From Sphingobacteriales bacterium 39-19 (GTDB lineage Bacteria > Bacteroidota > Bacteroidia > Chitinophagales > Chitinophagaceae): a stretch of DNA of 64,000 bases. Position 1 is the stretch's first letter, and every line of letters starts with the position of its first letter. Shown here one piece after another: positions 1-9,382 of the stretch. The position numbers were made by a program, and so were the translations under genes. The stretch covers positions 372,001 to 436,000 of the forward strand of contig MKTX01000007.1 in assembly GCA_001898465.1 (NCBI GenBank), in the 5' to 3' direction. The notes below the pieces were generated by a model. The model saw only the letters and a program-made list of their open reading frames with translations. It was not told the DNA's origin and did not search any database.

Positions 1-1366
1 TGGGAACAAGTTTATGGTTTACTTTAGCGCCAATACATTTGCTGCCTACGGCAGTATGTACGCCAAAGGCAAAATCCAGTGCCGTAGCGCCTACGGGTAA
101 CATTTTTACATCACCCTTGGGTGTGTACACATAAATTTCCTCGGTTAAGAAAGAGGTTTTAAAATCTTGCAGGAAATCAAATGAACTGTCTTCCTGCCCG
201 GTAAGGGCTTCCCGTATTTGCTCAAACCATTTATCAAAACGATTTTCTTCCGAAGTGCCTTCTTTGTATTTCCAGTGAGCTGCCAGGCCTTTCTCTGCAA
301 TCTCATTCATGCGTTTAGTACGAATCTGTACTTCTACCCATTTTCCTTGTGGCCCCATAACAGTGGTATGCAAGGCTTCGTAGCCGTTGCTCTTGGGGTT
401 GCTTAACCAGTCTCTCAGGCGCTCTGTGCTGGGGTTATATGCATCGGTTATAATGCTGTAAATTTTCCAGCAATCTTCTTTTTCTTTTTCGGGGGGTGAA
501 TCTACAATAATGCGAATAGCAAAGAGATCATAAACTTCTTCAAAAGCCACACCTTTCTTTTTAATTTTATTCCAGATAGAGTGAATGCTCTTCGGCCGCC
601 CATATATTTCAAAATTTAATCCTGTTCTTTCCAGTTTTGATTTTAGCGGCCTTATGAAATCATTGATATAGCGGGTACGTTCTCTTTTGGTATCCTGTAA
701 TTTTTGAGCAATAAACCGAAAGCTGTCCGGTTCCATATATTTCATGGCCAGGTCTTCCATTTCGGTTTTAATATTATAAAGCCCCATACGGTGGGCTAAT
801 GGAGCATATACATATACCGTTTCTGAAGAAACCTTTAATTGTTTCTCTCTTTTCATGCTATCTAAAGTTCGCATGTTGTGTAAGCGATCGGCCAGTTTTA
901 TTAAAATGACACGGGGATCATCCGTAAGAGTAACTAATATCTTCTTAAAATTTTCGGCTTGCTGGCTGGTATTGCTGTCCATTACAGTTGCAATTTTGGT
1001 AAGCCCATCCACAATTTTTGCGATTTCATTACCAAATTCCCGTTGTATATCCTGTAAAGTGATATCGGTATCTTCTACGGTATCGTGCAGCAAAGCGCAA
1101 ATCGTACTGCGGATACCCAGCCCAATTTCTTCTACGCATATTTTAGCCACAGCCAGTGGATGTAAAATATAGGGTTCTCCACTTTTCCTGCGCATGGTTT
1201 TGTGCGCTTCTGCTGCCATCTCAAAAGCATGCCTTAAAAGTTCCTTATCGCCCGGCTTAAGCTTGCTCTTTAAAGCTCTCAATAAGGCACGGTATTGCCT
1301 TAAGATCTCTTTTTTTTCTTCTTCTTCGTTTAACCGGTAAGCTGGTATTGTTTCTGTTACTTCCAC
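1..1366 (-). CDS. RelA/SpoT family (p)ppGpp synthetase/hydrolase, 3' part truncated by window edge
   Basis: Reverse-strand reading from GTG at 1366: VEVTETIPAYRLNEEEEKKEILRQYRALLRALKSKLKPGDKELLRHAFEMAAEAHKTMRRKSGEPYILHPLAVAKICVEEIGLGIRSTICALLHDTVEDTD; HD-domain motif (HPLAVA...LLHDTVEDT). Absent from ORF track because it runs off the window. Confidence 0.9.
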   Translation of the reverse strand, partial: MEVTETIPAYRLNEEEEKKEILRQYRALLRALKSKLKPGDKELLRHAFEMAAEAHKTMRRKSGEPYILHPLAVAKICVEEIGLGIRSTICALLHDTVEDTDITLQDIQREFGNEIAKIVDGLTKIATVMDSNTSQQAENFKKILVTLTDDPRVILIKLADRLHNMRTLDSMKREKQLKVSSETVYVYAPLAHRMGLYNIKTEMEDLAMKYMEPDSFRFIAQKLQDTKRERTRYINDFIRPLKSKLERTGLNFEIYGRPKSIHSIWNKIKKKGVAFEEVYDLFAIRIIVDSPPEKEKEDCWKIYSIITDAYNPSTERLRDWLSNPKSNGYEALHTTVMGPQGKWVEVQIRTKRMNEIAEKGLAAHWKYKEGTSEENRFDKWFEQIREALTGQEDSSFDFLQDFKTSFLTEEIYVYTPKGDVKMLPVGATALDFAFGVHTAVGSKCIGAKVNHKLVP

Positions 1367-1494
1367 TATTACGAATTTAGTTTAAATAATGGCTCGGTCA
1401 AAAAAACACTTTATAAGACGGGTACATTCTTAAAAAATTTTCCTATAAATTGTGTAGATTAAAATTCTACTTCTATAGAAACTTACTCTTATGA

Positions 1495-1827
1495 ATAGAA
1501 AATCCCCCCCAAGGGATTCAAACAGTAAAAGGCCAGCTGTTAACTACACAATGGGGCCAGGGCTGTACTTTTAATGATTTAGCGCCACTGATGACTTGCG
1601 CAACCAACTGTAATCAAAGAGCCTGTACAGGGTGTGTAGCCACTGCAATGGCGCAGGTTATACGCTATTGGTAGCCAACTAATTCTTATAATTATAATTA
1701 TGCATCAATGCCTGCTGCATATGGGAATGCAGTGGTGCAAAGATTAATGTGTGATGCTGGTATTGACGCTGCAACGAGTAAGTTTGGATACATCTATCCA
1801 TATTCAAACAGTATATCTATTCAATAA
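1495..1827 (+). pseudogene. Remnant of C10 family (streptopain-like) cysteine peptidase
   Basis: Frame reads IENPPQGIQTVKGQLLTTQWGQGCTFNDLAPLMTCATNCNQRACTGCVATAMAQVIRYW*PTNSYNYNYASMPAAYGNAVVQRLMCDAGIDAATSKFGYIYPYSNSISIQ*; TGCVATAMAQ matches the catalytic-Cys motif of C10 peptidases; in-frame TAG at 1672, no upstream start. Confidence 0.8.
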
Positions 1828-1949
1828 ATACTATAAGTTTTTACTTAAAATAATAGCTAATGGCCGCTCCATACGGTTATTAGCTATTATAATTTCAATT
1901 AAATTTCTTCATTTTTATTAAATAAATCCCCTACTTTTGCACCCCATTT

Positions 1950-2031
1950 GCGGATGTGGCGAAATTGGCAGACGCACTAGACTTAGGATCTAGCGGAGCA
2001 ATCCATGTAGGTTCGACCCCTATCATCCGCA
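1950..2031 (+). tRNA. tRNA-Leu (anticodon TAG)
   Basis: Acceptor arms GCGGATG/CATCCGC, anticodon stem CTAGA-CTTAGGA-TCTAG, T-arm GGTTCGACCCC; class II long variable arm. Confidence 0.93.
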
Positions 2032-2048
2032 CTCTTCACCCATAAATT

Positions 2049-2073
2049 CCTCTCTGCCCAGGAGAGGTTTTTT
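2049..2073 (+). terminator. Intrinsic terminator after tRNA-Leu
   Basis: CCTCTC-TGCCCAG-GAGAGG followed by T6. Confidence 0.65.
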
Positions 2074-2094
2074 AAAATATTAAAGCATCATCGT

Positions 2095-3462
2095 ATGGCA
2101 ACTATCGAAAGAGAAAATATGAGTTTATTAACAGATAAGCTTACCGTAAAAATCAGTAAAGAAGATTATATGCCGGCTTTTGAAAAAAAGCTGAAAGAAT
2201 ATAGTAAGTCTGCTAATATTCCCGGTTTTAGAAAAGGAATGGTACCGGCCGGTATGATCAGGAAAATGTATGGCAGTTCTATTTTTTCTGATGAAGTATT
2301 ACGTACAGTTGAAAAAGAATTATACAACTGGCTCAATAACGAAAAACCTGAAATTTTTGCACAACCCCTGCCCATGCAAACTACAGCGGCCCAATTGGAT
2401 ATGAATAGCCCCGCAGATTATCATTTTGATTTTGAAATTGGCCTTAAACCTGATTTTGAACCGGCTGATTTAAGCAAAGCAAAACTTACCCGCCATATCG
2501 TTCAGGTTACGGATGATATGGTAGAAGAAGAAATTAGCCGGATGCAGATAAAAGGGGGCAATACGACGGAGCCGGAAATAATTGATAACCCCGAAAATGT
2601 GATTAATATTTTATATACCCAGGCAGATGAAGCGGGCAAAGAAGTGGAAGGGGGGATACAAAAAGAAAATTCTGTTTTGCTGAAATATTTTACCCCTGCT
2701 ATGCAGGAAAAACTCATGGGCAAAAAGGTAAATGACAGCATTATCTTTCAACTGGATAAAACTTTTGAAGCTGATAAATTAGATATGATGCTGCAAGACC
2801 TGGGTTTTGAAAAAGGAGATAAGGAGGCAGCTAAAATTAATTTTAAAGCCACTATTATAAAGTTAGAATTGGTTGAAAAAAGAGCGCTGGAAGAAAGTTT
2901 CTTTGAAGAAATATTCCCGGGTAAAGGCATTAAAACAGAAGAAGAACTACGAAATGCTTTGCGTGAAGAAATTCAGCATTATTGGAATATGCAAAGTGCC
3001 AACCAGGTGCAGGATCAGATTTTTCATTATTTAGTAGATCATACCACTATGGAATTCCCTGCTTCTTTCCTCAAGCGCTGGTTGCAAACCTCCGCCGAAA
3101 CACCAAAAACAGAAGAAGAGGCCGAACAGGAATATCCCCAATTTAGCAACCAGTTAAAATGGACTCTAATCAGCGATAAATTAATTTCTGATAAAAAGAT
3201 TGAGGTAACACAAGATGAACTTAGAGATAGCATGAAGGCAGAAGTTATGCGTTATTTTGGCCAAATGAATATGGGCGACGACACCAGCTGGCTGGAAAGT
3301 TATATAGATCGTATGATGAAAGATGAAAAACAAGTAGATGCCACTTACCGGAGGCTCATAACTACAAAGCTCTTTGAAAGCCTGGAAAAAGAAACGAAAC
3401 CCACTGAAAAAACGGTAACCGCTGATGAGCTGATGGCCATGCAACATCATCATGCACATTAA
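2095..3462 (+). CDS. tig: Trigger factor
   Basis: N-terminal ribosome-binding motif ...SANIPGFRKGMVPAGMIRKMYG, 455 aa with the length and layout of trigger factor. Confidence 0.92.
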   Translation: MATIERENMSLLTDKLTVKISKEDYMPAFEKKLKEYSKSANIPGFRKGMVPAGMIRKMYGSSIFSDEVLRTVEKELYNWLNNEKPEIFAQPLPMQTTAAQLDMNSPADYHFDFEIGLKPDFEPADLSKAKLTRHIVQVTDDMVEEEISRMQIKGGNTTEPEIIDNPENVINILYTQADEAGKEVEGGIQKENSVLLKYFTPAMQEKLMGKKVNDSIIFQLDKTFEADKLDMMLQDLGFEKGDKEAAKINFKATIIKLELVEKRALEESFFEEIFPGKGIKTEEELRNALREEIQHYWNMQSANQVQDQIFHYLVDHTTMEFPASFLKRWLQTSAETPKTEEEAEQEYPQFSNQLKWTLISDKLISDKKIEVTQDELRDSMKAEVMRYFGQMNMGDDTSWLESYIDRMMKDEKQVDATYRRLITTKLFESLEKETKPTEKTVTADELMAMQHHHAH

Positions 3463-3491
3463 TACTCTTTAAAAAAGATTTGTAAAATAAG

Positions 3492-3514
3492 TGCCCGGTC
3501 CGGGCATTTTTTTT
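3492..3514 (+). terminator. Intrinsic terminator after tig
   Basis: TGCCCGG-T-CCGGGCA followed by T8. Confidence 0.7.
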
Positions 3515-3557
3515 GCACATAAGAAAGAAGTAAATTGAATATAATATGATAAAATAA

Positions 3558-4517
3558 TTGATGATGAATACCCGGTTTCTTTATTTTGTTTTTATTGGTA
3601 TTTGTATGTCTCAATTTGCTGCAGGGCAAATATCCTGGCAAATTGCCGATACTGATTTTGGATTATTACCTGCAGGTTTCCATGTGTATAAAACTGCAGA
3701 TTCTCTTGATGGAAGGCCCTTTTTAGCCTATTATGCCATAGCTGATTTAAAAAATAAAAAATTGGTTTTTTCAACGGACACCAGCATGGGCCGCAGGCTT
3801 AGCCCCCGGGAATATTATCAAAAAAATAATAATCCATTACTGGTTGTGAATGCTGGTTTTTTTTCATTTAATACCAATCAAAATTTAAACCTGGTTATTA
3901 AGGACGGTAAACTGCTCAGCTATAATATTCATAACCTGGCGGCCAAAGGAAAAGATACACTCACTTTCCGGCATCCATGGAATGGCGCATTGGGTATTAA
4001 TAATCACCGGGAAGCAGACATTGCATGGGTTTTTACTGACTCCGGTTACCGGTGGGCTTATGCCTCGCAACAACCTGTAAAGCCACTCCATGATAGCATG
4101 GCAGTAATACATGTAAAGCAATACAAGGGCTATGACATAAAAAAATGGAAAATGAAAACTGCGGTTGCTGGCGGCCCCGTGCTTTTACAAAACGGGCAAA
4201 TACTTATTAGTAATGATGAAGAACTAAAATTCAGCGGGAAAGCAAAATATGATTTTCACCCCCGCACCATTATAGGCTATACTTATGATCATAAAATAAT
4301 TGTATTGCTTGTAGAAGGCCGGCATAAAGGGATTGCCGATGGTGCCTCGCTTATACAATGTGCTCAAATTATGAAAGACCTGGGTTGCGCAGAAGCCTTA
4401 AATTTAGATGGTGGTGGCAGCAGTTGTATGCTTATTAATGGAAAAGAAACAATTTGGCCATCTGATAAAGGGCTTCAGCGAAAAGTGCCTGCTGTATTTC
4501 TTATTGAAGCCCGTTAA
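3558..4517 (+). CDS. Phosphodiester glycosidase (NAGPA-like) family secreted protein
   Basis: Signal peptide; VVNAGFFS..., AVAGGPVLL..., HPRTIIGYT, ALNLDGGGSSCM motifs. Confidence 0.82.
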   Translation: MMMNTRFLYFVFIGICMSQFAAGQISWQIADTDFGLLPAGFHVYKTADSLDGRPFLAYYAIADLKNKKLVFSTDTSMGRRLSPREYYQKNNNPLLVVNAGFFSFNTNQNLNLVIKDGKLLSYNIHNLAAKGKDTLTFRHPWNGALGINNHREADIAWVFTDSGYRWAYASQQPVKPLHDSMAVIHVKQYKGYDIKKWKMKTAVAGGPVLLQNGQILISNDEELKFSGKAKYDFHPRTIIGYTYDHKIIVLLVEGRHKGIADGASLIQCAQIMKDLGCAEALNLDGGGSSCMLINGKETIWPSDKGLQRKVPAVFLIEAR

Positions 4518-4525
4518 GTATATTT

Positions 4526-5929
4526 TTAATTAAGCATTACAGCTTCTTTTACCTGTTTTATTTTATCTTCTAATTTTATTTTATCCCAACCTCCCAATAC
4601 ATTACGCACATTGTGAAATCCCTGGCGTTTTAATAGAGAAGCGGCAATTACACTACGATAACCGCCTGCACAATGGATATATACATTTTGATGATCTTCA
4701 AAATTTGCCAGCAAGGCGGGGTCAATCATTTCGTGCAAGGGAAGATTCATGGCATTTACAATATGGCCGTTATTAAACTCTGCCTGCCTTCTTACATCCA
4801 GTACCAGTAATTGTGGATCATGGGGGATGTCCATCGCCAGCTCGTCAGCTTCAATATCTATGATCATATCTATTTTCTCGCCTGCTTTACTATAGGTTTC
4901 AAACCCTCCTTTCAAATAACCCTGAATTTTTTCGAACCCGACTCTCGCAAGCCGTATTAATGATTCTTCTTCTTTACCGGGTTCGGTAATTAAAATAATG
5001 GGCTCATCAAAAGATAAAATATTTCCTGCCCATTCGGCAAAACGTCCTTCCAGGCCAATAGAAATGGAACCGGGTACAAAAGCCTGGGTAAATGTGGTGG
5101 CAGGCCTGCTGTCTAAAATGATAGCATCCTTAGCCATCCATTTTTTAAATGTGTTTAAATCCAATGCCTGCAGGCCTTGTTTTTTTAAGTCCTGTAAATT
5201 ACGATACCCTTTTTGATTGATTTGGGCATTCACAGGAAAGTATTTGGGTGCATCACCAAGCCCTTCAGTTACAGCTTTTATAAATGCTTCTCTGTCTTGC
5301 GGCTGCAATGCATAATTATTTTTCTTTTCTTCACCAATGGTACTAATAGTATTTGGCCCCAGGTTTTTTCCGCAACTACTTCCCGGCCCATGTGCAGGAT
5401 ATACAAGAATATCATCAGCCAATGGCAAAATTTTTTGTTGTATGGTATTATATAAAATATCAGCCAACTCTTCTCTGCTCATATTTCCGCTGCTGAGGTC
5501 GGGCCGGCCTACATCACCTACAAATAAAGTATCACCTGTAAAGATTGCATGAGGTTTATCATTTTCGTCTCTCAATACATAGCAAGTACTTTCTAATGTA
5601 TGCCCCGGGGTATGTACAGCTTCTATTGAAATTTTTCCTATACGAAACCGCTCCCCGTCTTTCGCATTGTGAACAGGGTAAGCGGGATTGGCACCCGGCC
5701 CATAAATGATGGGGGCACCGGTTGCTTTGGCCAGGTCAATATGGCCGCTTACAAAATCTGCATGAAAATGGGTTTCAAAAATATATTTAATGCTGGTATC
5801 CCGTTCTTTTGAAACTGTCAGGTAAGGCTCAATATCACGCAGGGGATCTATAATAGCTGCTTCACCATCACTTTCGATATAATAAGCAGCTTCACTTAAG
5901 CAATTTGTATAAAGTTGTTGGATGTACAT
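4526..5929 (-). CDS. MBL-fold hydrolase with two C-terminal rhodanese-like domains (persulfide dioxygenase/ETHE1-like)
   Basis: THFHADFVSGH, HTPGHTLEST, FTGDTLFVGDVGRPDL motifs; rhodanese-like VLDVRRQAEFNNGHI and HCAGGYRS. Confidence 0.88.
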   Translation of the reverse strand: MYIQQLYTNCLSEAAYYIESDGEAAIIDPLRDIEPYLTVSKERDTSIKYIFETHFHADFVSGHIDLAKATGAPIIYGPGANPAYPVHNAKDGERFRIGKISIEAVHTPGHTLESTCYVLRDENDKPHAIFTGDTLFVGDVGRPDLSSGNMSREELADILYNTIQQKILPLADDILVYPAHGPGSSCGKNLGPNTISTIGEEKKNNYALQPQDREAFIKAVTEGLGDAPKYFPVNAQINQKGYRNLQDLKKQGLQALDLNTFKKWMAKDAIILDSRPATTFTQAFVPGSISIGLEGRFAEWAGNILSFDEPIILITEPGKEEESLIRLARVGFEKIQGYLKGGFETYSKAGEKIDMIIDIEADELAMDIPHDPQLLVLDVRRQAEFNNGHIVNAMNLPLHEMIDPALLANFEDHQNVYIHCAGGYRSVIAASLLKRQGFHNVRNVLGGWDKIKLEDKIKQVKEAVMLN

Positions 5930-5952
5930 ATTTACACTTTTAATTTATTCGA

Positions 5953-5980
5953 CAAAAAAAAAGCGGTATACCGCTTTTTA
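5953..5980 (-). terminator. Palindrome/intrinsic terminator between ArsR-type regulator and MBL-rhodanese gene
   Basis: Perfect 22-nt palindrome AAAAAGCGGTATACCGCTTTTT; on the minus strand it is followed by a T-run. Confidence 0.55.
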
Positions 5981-5998
5981 AATAATACATTACCCAAA

Positions 5999-6349
5999 TT
6001 AAGCAACTAATTGCTCCACAATTTCATTTACCTGGTCAATTCTTTTGTAATTAACAGAATAATAAATGAACTTACCTACTCTGCTTGTGGATACAAGACC
6101 TGCTTTGCGTAAAATAGCAAGGTGCTGTGATGCAACAGACTGTTCAAGGCGCATTTTTACATATATCTCAGTAACCGTTATTTTCTTTTCGGTTTCTATG
6201 AGATTTAAAATTTGCTGCCGCAGTTTGTGATTTAAAGCCCTTAATACCATTGCCGCTTTTTTTACATTGTGGTAATTCACCTTAAGTGACTCAGCGTTTT
6301 GCTGAATTGTTTTTTCAACTAATTCAGGCTGTTGTGTTTCAACAATCAT
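5999..6349 (-). CDS. ArsR-family winged-helix transcriptional regulator
   Basis: 116 aa; ITVTEIYVKMRLEQSVASQHLAILRKAGLVSTSRVGKFIYYSVN wHTH motif. Confidence 0.88.
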   Translation of the reverse strand: MIVETQQPELVEKTIQQNAESLKVNYHNVKKAAMVLRALNHKLRQQILNLIETEKKITVTEIYVKMRLEQSVASQHLAILRKAGLVSTSRVGKFIYYSVNYKRIDQVNEIVEQLVA

Positions 6350-6469
6350 GGGTTAATTTTTTTTAATGCTTGAACTAATAAATTCCAGCTACAAAGATAC
6401 AAAACCCCCTATATTTTTAAAAATTAAGTATTGTTAAAAGTATAAATATGACAGTTCTGTGTAATTCAA

Positions 6470-7141
6470 TTATTTAGTATAGAAAGATTTTACATATAAT
6501 GGCTCGCTATATGCTAATTCTGTAAAATTTCCGGATAAAAACTTTTTATATGACATTTCTGCCAGATCATTTTGCAAAGGAGATAATTCTGTAAACAGGG
6601 CATTTGAAACAGTACAAATGGGTTCCCATTTTTGTGCCCCATCACCAAAAAATACAGGAGTGCTGTTTTGGGGTAAATCTAAAAACGAATGGTTATCCAA
6701 TATGAGTGCCCGGGCAGGCATTATTTCTTCCAGTTTTTGATTATAACCGGCAGTAAAAACTTCCATTCTCCGGGCGTCAATCATCGGGAAAAGTAAATAT
6801 TCCTGTTGTGATTCAGGCAAAACCCGGATCATAGAAGCGGCCATTAATGCTAAAGTTCCAATGCCTATTAAAGGAACCTGCAGTGCAAAGCATAGTCCTT
6901 TTGCAGATGCCATTCCAATGCGTAACCCGGTATAAGATCCCGGGCCATATACTACCGAAACAGCCTGTATTTCTTTTATGGAGAGAGCGGCTTGCTGCAA
7001 TACCTTATCTATTGCCGTGTGTAAAAAAGCGGCATGGTCAAGAGTTGTATCATTACAGGCTACTGATATTATTTTTCCCTTTAAACTTACTGAAACGCTT
7101 GCTTTTTTTAAGGCAGTATCAATATTTAAAATATAGGCCAT
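6470..7141 (-). CDS. tsaB: tRNA threonylcarbamoyladenosine biosynthesis protein TsaB
   Basis: YILNIDTALKKASVSV..., VVYGPGSYTGLRIGMASAKGLCFAL motif. Confidence 0.92.
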   Translation of the reverse strand: MAYILNIDTALKKASVSVSLKGKIISVACNDTTLDHAAFLHTAIDKVLQQAALSIKEIQAVSVVYGPGSYTGLRIGMASAKGLCFALQVPLIGIGTLALMAASMIRVLPESQQEYLLFPMIDARRMEVFTAGYNQKLEEIMPARALILDNHSFLDLPQNSTPVFFGDGAQKWEPICTVSNALFTELSPLQNDLAEMSYKKFLSGNFTELAYSEPLYVKSFYTK

Positions 7142-7740
7142 TACCTGTTTGCTTCTTTTTTTAATAATGCACTTACGGTAAATCGTTCATCGGTTTTTGA
7201 AAGTGTTTCCAAAAGTTCGCAAACATTTTTTAAGCCAATTTTTTCTGCCCATTCAAAAGGGCCGTAAGGATAATTTGTTCCCAGTTTCATAGCAATATCT
7301 ATTTCTTTTTTTGAACTTACTTTTTCTTCTAATGCAAAATAAGCTTCATTTATTATTAATGAAATAATGCCCGGGCTTATAAAGCCTGCTATATCTTGGG
7401 TGAGTATCGCCTTTTTTCCAATAGATTGTAATACTTCATGAACCCGATCATCTAAGACACCGGATAGTTCCCAGTATTCTTTTTCTACAAAACCGTTCCA
7501 TCCATTCATGCGTATAATATTGGCAGGAGCATGTAAATCTTTGAGGGTATGGCAAACCGAATTAATAAAGATAATTTTACCCGGAGGCAGGTTTTCTGGC
7601 GTAGTTGGATAAAAGTAAAAATAGGCATCGGCATCCTGTGAAAAAAGGCCGGGTGCATCCTGAGCCCAGGTACAATTTATTCCCTCCATTGTTTGTAGCA
7701 TATCCTTAATTTCGGGCGGAGCACAAATGGCCAGATTCAT
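7141..7740 (-). CDS. 3-hydroxyacyl-CoA dehydrogenase C-terminal-domain-like protein
   Basis: QDIAGFISPGIISLIINEAYFALEEKVSSKKEIDIAMKLGTNYPYGPFEWAEKIGL. Confidence 0.75.
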   Translation of the reverse strand: MNLAICAPPEIKDMLQTMEGINCTWAQDAPGLFSQDADAYFYFYPTTPENLPPGKIIFINSVCHTLKDLHAPANIIRMNGWNGFVEKEYWELSGVLDDRVHEVLQSIGKKAILTQDIAGFISPGIISLIINEAYFALEEKVSSKKEIDIAMKLGTNYPYGPFEWAEKIGLKNVCELLETLSKTDERFTVSALLKKEANR

Positions 7741-7875
7741 ATTTTCTTTTTTGCAAAAGTAAGGGATGGTAATGGGGAGTAAAAATACATTTTAACAGGT
7801 TTTATTTTATTGTTAGCAAATTAAGCAGTACTTATTGCAGTGTATTTACTTTTAGTAAAGGCGATAGAAACAACA

Positions 7876-7883
7876 TAATTTTG
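7876..7883 (+). promoter_or_regulatory. Bacteroidota-type -7 element (TAATTTTG) upstream of RidA gene
   Basis: Matches TAnnTTTG, 23 nt upstream of start codon. Confidence 0.45.
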
Positions 7884-7906
7884 TATTTCAAAAAAATGTA
7901 AAAGAA

Positions 7907-8287
7907 ATGGAAAAAAAGATCATCAACACAAAGGAAGCGCCGGCTCCCATTGGCCCGTATAACCAGGCCGTAATGGCCAATCAATTTTTATTTATCTCTG
8001 GTCAAATTGCATTAGACCCTGTATCCGGTGAGCTTAAAACCGATACCATTGAGGAGGAAACCCGGTTGGTTATGAAAAATTTAGAAGCTATTTTAAATGC
8101 TGCAAAACTTAATTTTTCTCAAGTAGTAAAAACTACCATTTTTTTAAGTGATATGCAGCATTTTGGTTTGGTAAATGAAATATATGGAAGCTATTTTGAA
8201 AGAGATTTCCCGGCCCGGGAAACCGTTGCTGTAAAGACACTTCCTAAGAATGTAAACGTAGAAATTAGCATGATTGCCTGCGCATGA
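7907..8287 (+). CDS. RidA family protein (enamine/imine deaminase)
   Basis: APAPIGPYNQAV...FISGQIALDP...VVKTTIFLSDM...ARETVAVKTLPKNVNVEISMIA. Confidence 0.92.
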   Translation: MEKKIINTKEAPAPIGPYNQAVMANQFLFISGQIALDPVSGELKTDTIEEETRLVMKNLEAILNAAKLNFSQVVKTTIFLSDMQHFGLVNEIYGSYFERDFPARETVAVKTLPKNVNVEISMIACA

Positions 8288-9219
8288 AAAAAGTCATTGT
8301 AACCGCTCCTGTACACCCCTGGCTGGTAAAAACATTAGAACAAAAAGGATATCAAGTACTGATGGAGCCGGCTATTCATTATGAAAAAATACTGGAACTT
8401 GTAAAAGATGCCGAAGGTATATTGGTAACTACCCGGTTACCTATCGATAAAAAAATATTGAATGCTGCCACTTCGCTACGGTGGATTGGCAGGCTGGGCA
8501 GTGGCCTGGAACAGATAGATGTAGCGTATGCAGCACAAAAAAATATTTTCTGCGTAAGCAGCCCGGAAGGCAATTGCAATGCGGTGGCAGAACATGCGCT
8601 GGCAATGCTGCTAAACCTTATGAATCATGTAAACCGGAGCTCCGCACAAGTGAAGAATGGCTTATGGTTAAGAAACGAAAACAGGGGTATTGAATTAAGT
8701 GGTAAAACAGTGGGCATAGTGGGTTTTGGAAATACCGGCGCTGCTTTTGCAAAATTGTTACAATCGTTTGATGTAACCATACTTGCTTATGATAAGTATA
8801 AATTTGATTTTGCTGCCGGCAATATTAAGGAAGTAAACTTTGAACAAATATGCCGGTATGCAGAGGTAATTAGTTTTCATTTACCCCTTACTGCTGAGAC
8901 CGAATATATGGGGAATACCCATTTTTTTAATTCCCTGCAGTTAAAACCCTGGATTCTCAATACAAGCCGGGGCAAAATTATAGATACTGAAGCGTTGATA
9001 CATGCCTTGCAAAAAGATCAAATTGCCGGCGCTGCATTAGATGTACTTGAAAATGAAAAGTTGACTACTTTAACGCCTGGCCAGTCGCAGGCACTAAAAA
9101 CCCTTCAATCTATGGATAATGTACTCATTACACCCCATATAGCCGGGTACACCCACGAAGCGTATTTAAAAATGGCAAAAGTGGTAATAGCCAAGCTGGA
9201 GAAGTGGGGTGCATTATGA
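8284..9219 (+). CDS. D-2-hydroxyacid dehydrogenase (phosphoglycerate dehydrogenase-like)
   Basis: GKTVGIVGFGNTGAAFAKLL, LNTSRGKIIDTEALIHAL, ALDVLENE, NVLITPHIAGYT; start overlaps the RidA stop. Confidence 0.9.
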   Translation: MKKVIVTAPVHPWLVKTLEQKGYQVLMEPAIHYEKILELVKDAEGILVTTRLPIDKKILNAATSLRWIGRLGSGLEQIDVAYAAQKNIFCVSSPEGNCNAVAEHALAMLLNLMNHVNRSSAQVKNGLWLRNENRGIELSGKTVGIVGFGNTGAAFAKLLQSFDVTILAYDKYKFDFAAGNIKEVNFEQICRYAEVISFHLPLTAETEYMGNTHFFNSLQLKPWILNTSRGKIIDTEALIHALQKDQIAGAALDVLENEKLTTLTPGQSQALKTLQSMDNVLITPHIAGYTHEAYLKMAKVVIAKLEKWGAL

Positions 9220-9343
9220 TACATGCCGGGCTATCAGAATCTTTATTGTATTGAATTGTAAGAGATATGTACCCGCTTAAATTTTTAAGAATTTATTTTT
9301 TAGTTTTCTGAATAATAGTTGTATATTCGTGTTACTATATATG

Positions 9344-9382
9344 CAACGCTTCGGCTGCCCTGCCGAGGCGTTGTATTTTTTT
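9344..9382 (+). terminator. Terminator-like hairpin in the greA leader
   Basis: CAACGCTTCGGC-TGCCCT-GCCGAGGCGTTG (12-bp stem with one G-U pair) followed by TATTTTTTTT. Confidence 0.7.

Noticed and set aside
855-1172. 105-aa plus-strand ORF
   Set aside because: Antisense to the relA/spoT coding frame, which has clear HD-domain motifs; no plausible protein features.
1476-1950. Integrative element attachment at tRNA-Leu
   Set aside because: No integrase, no duplicated tRNA 3' end and no direct repeats were seen; only the protease remnant is present.
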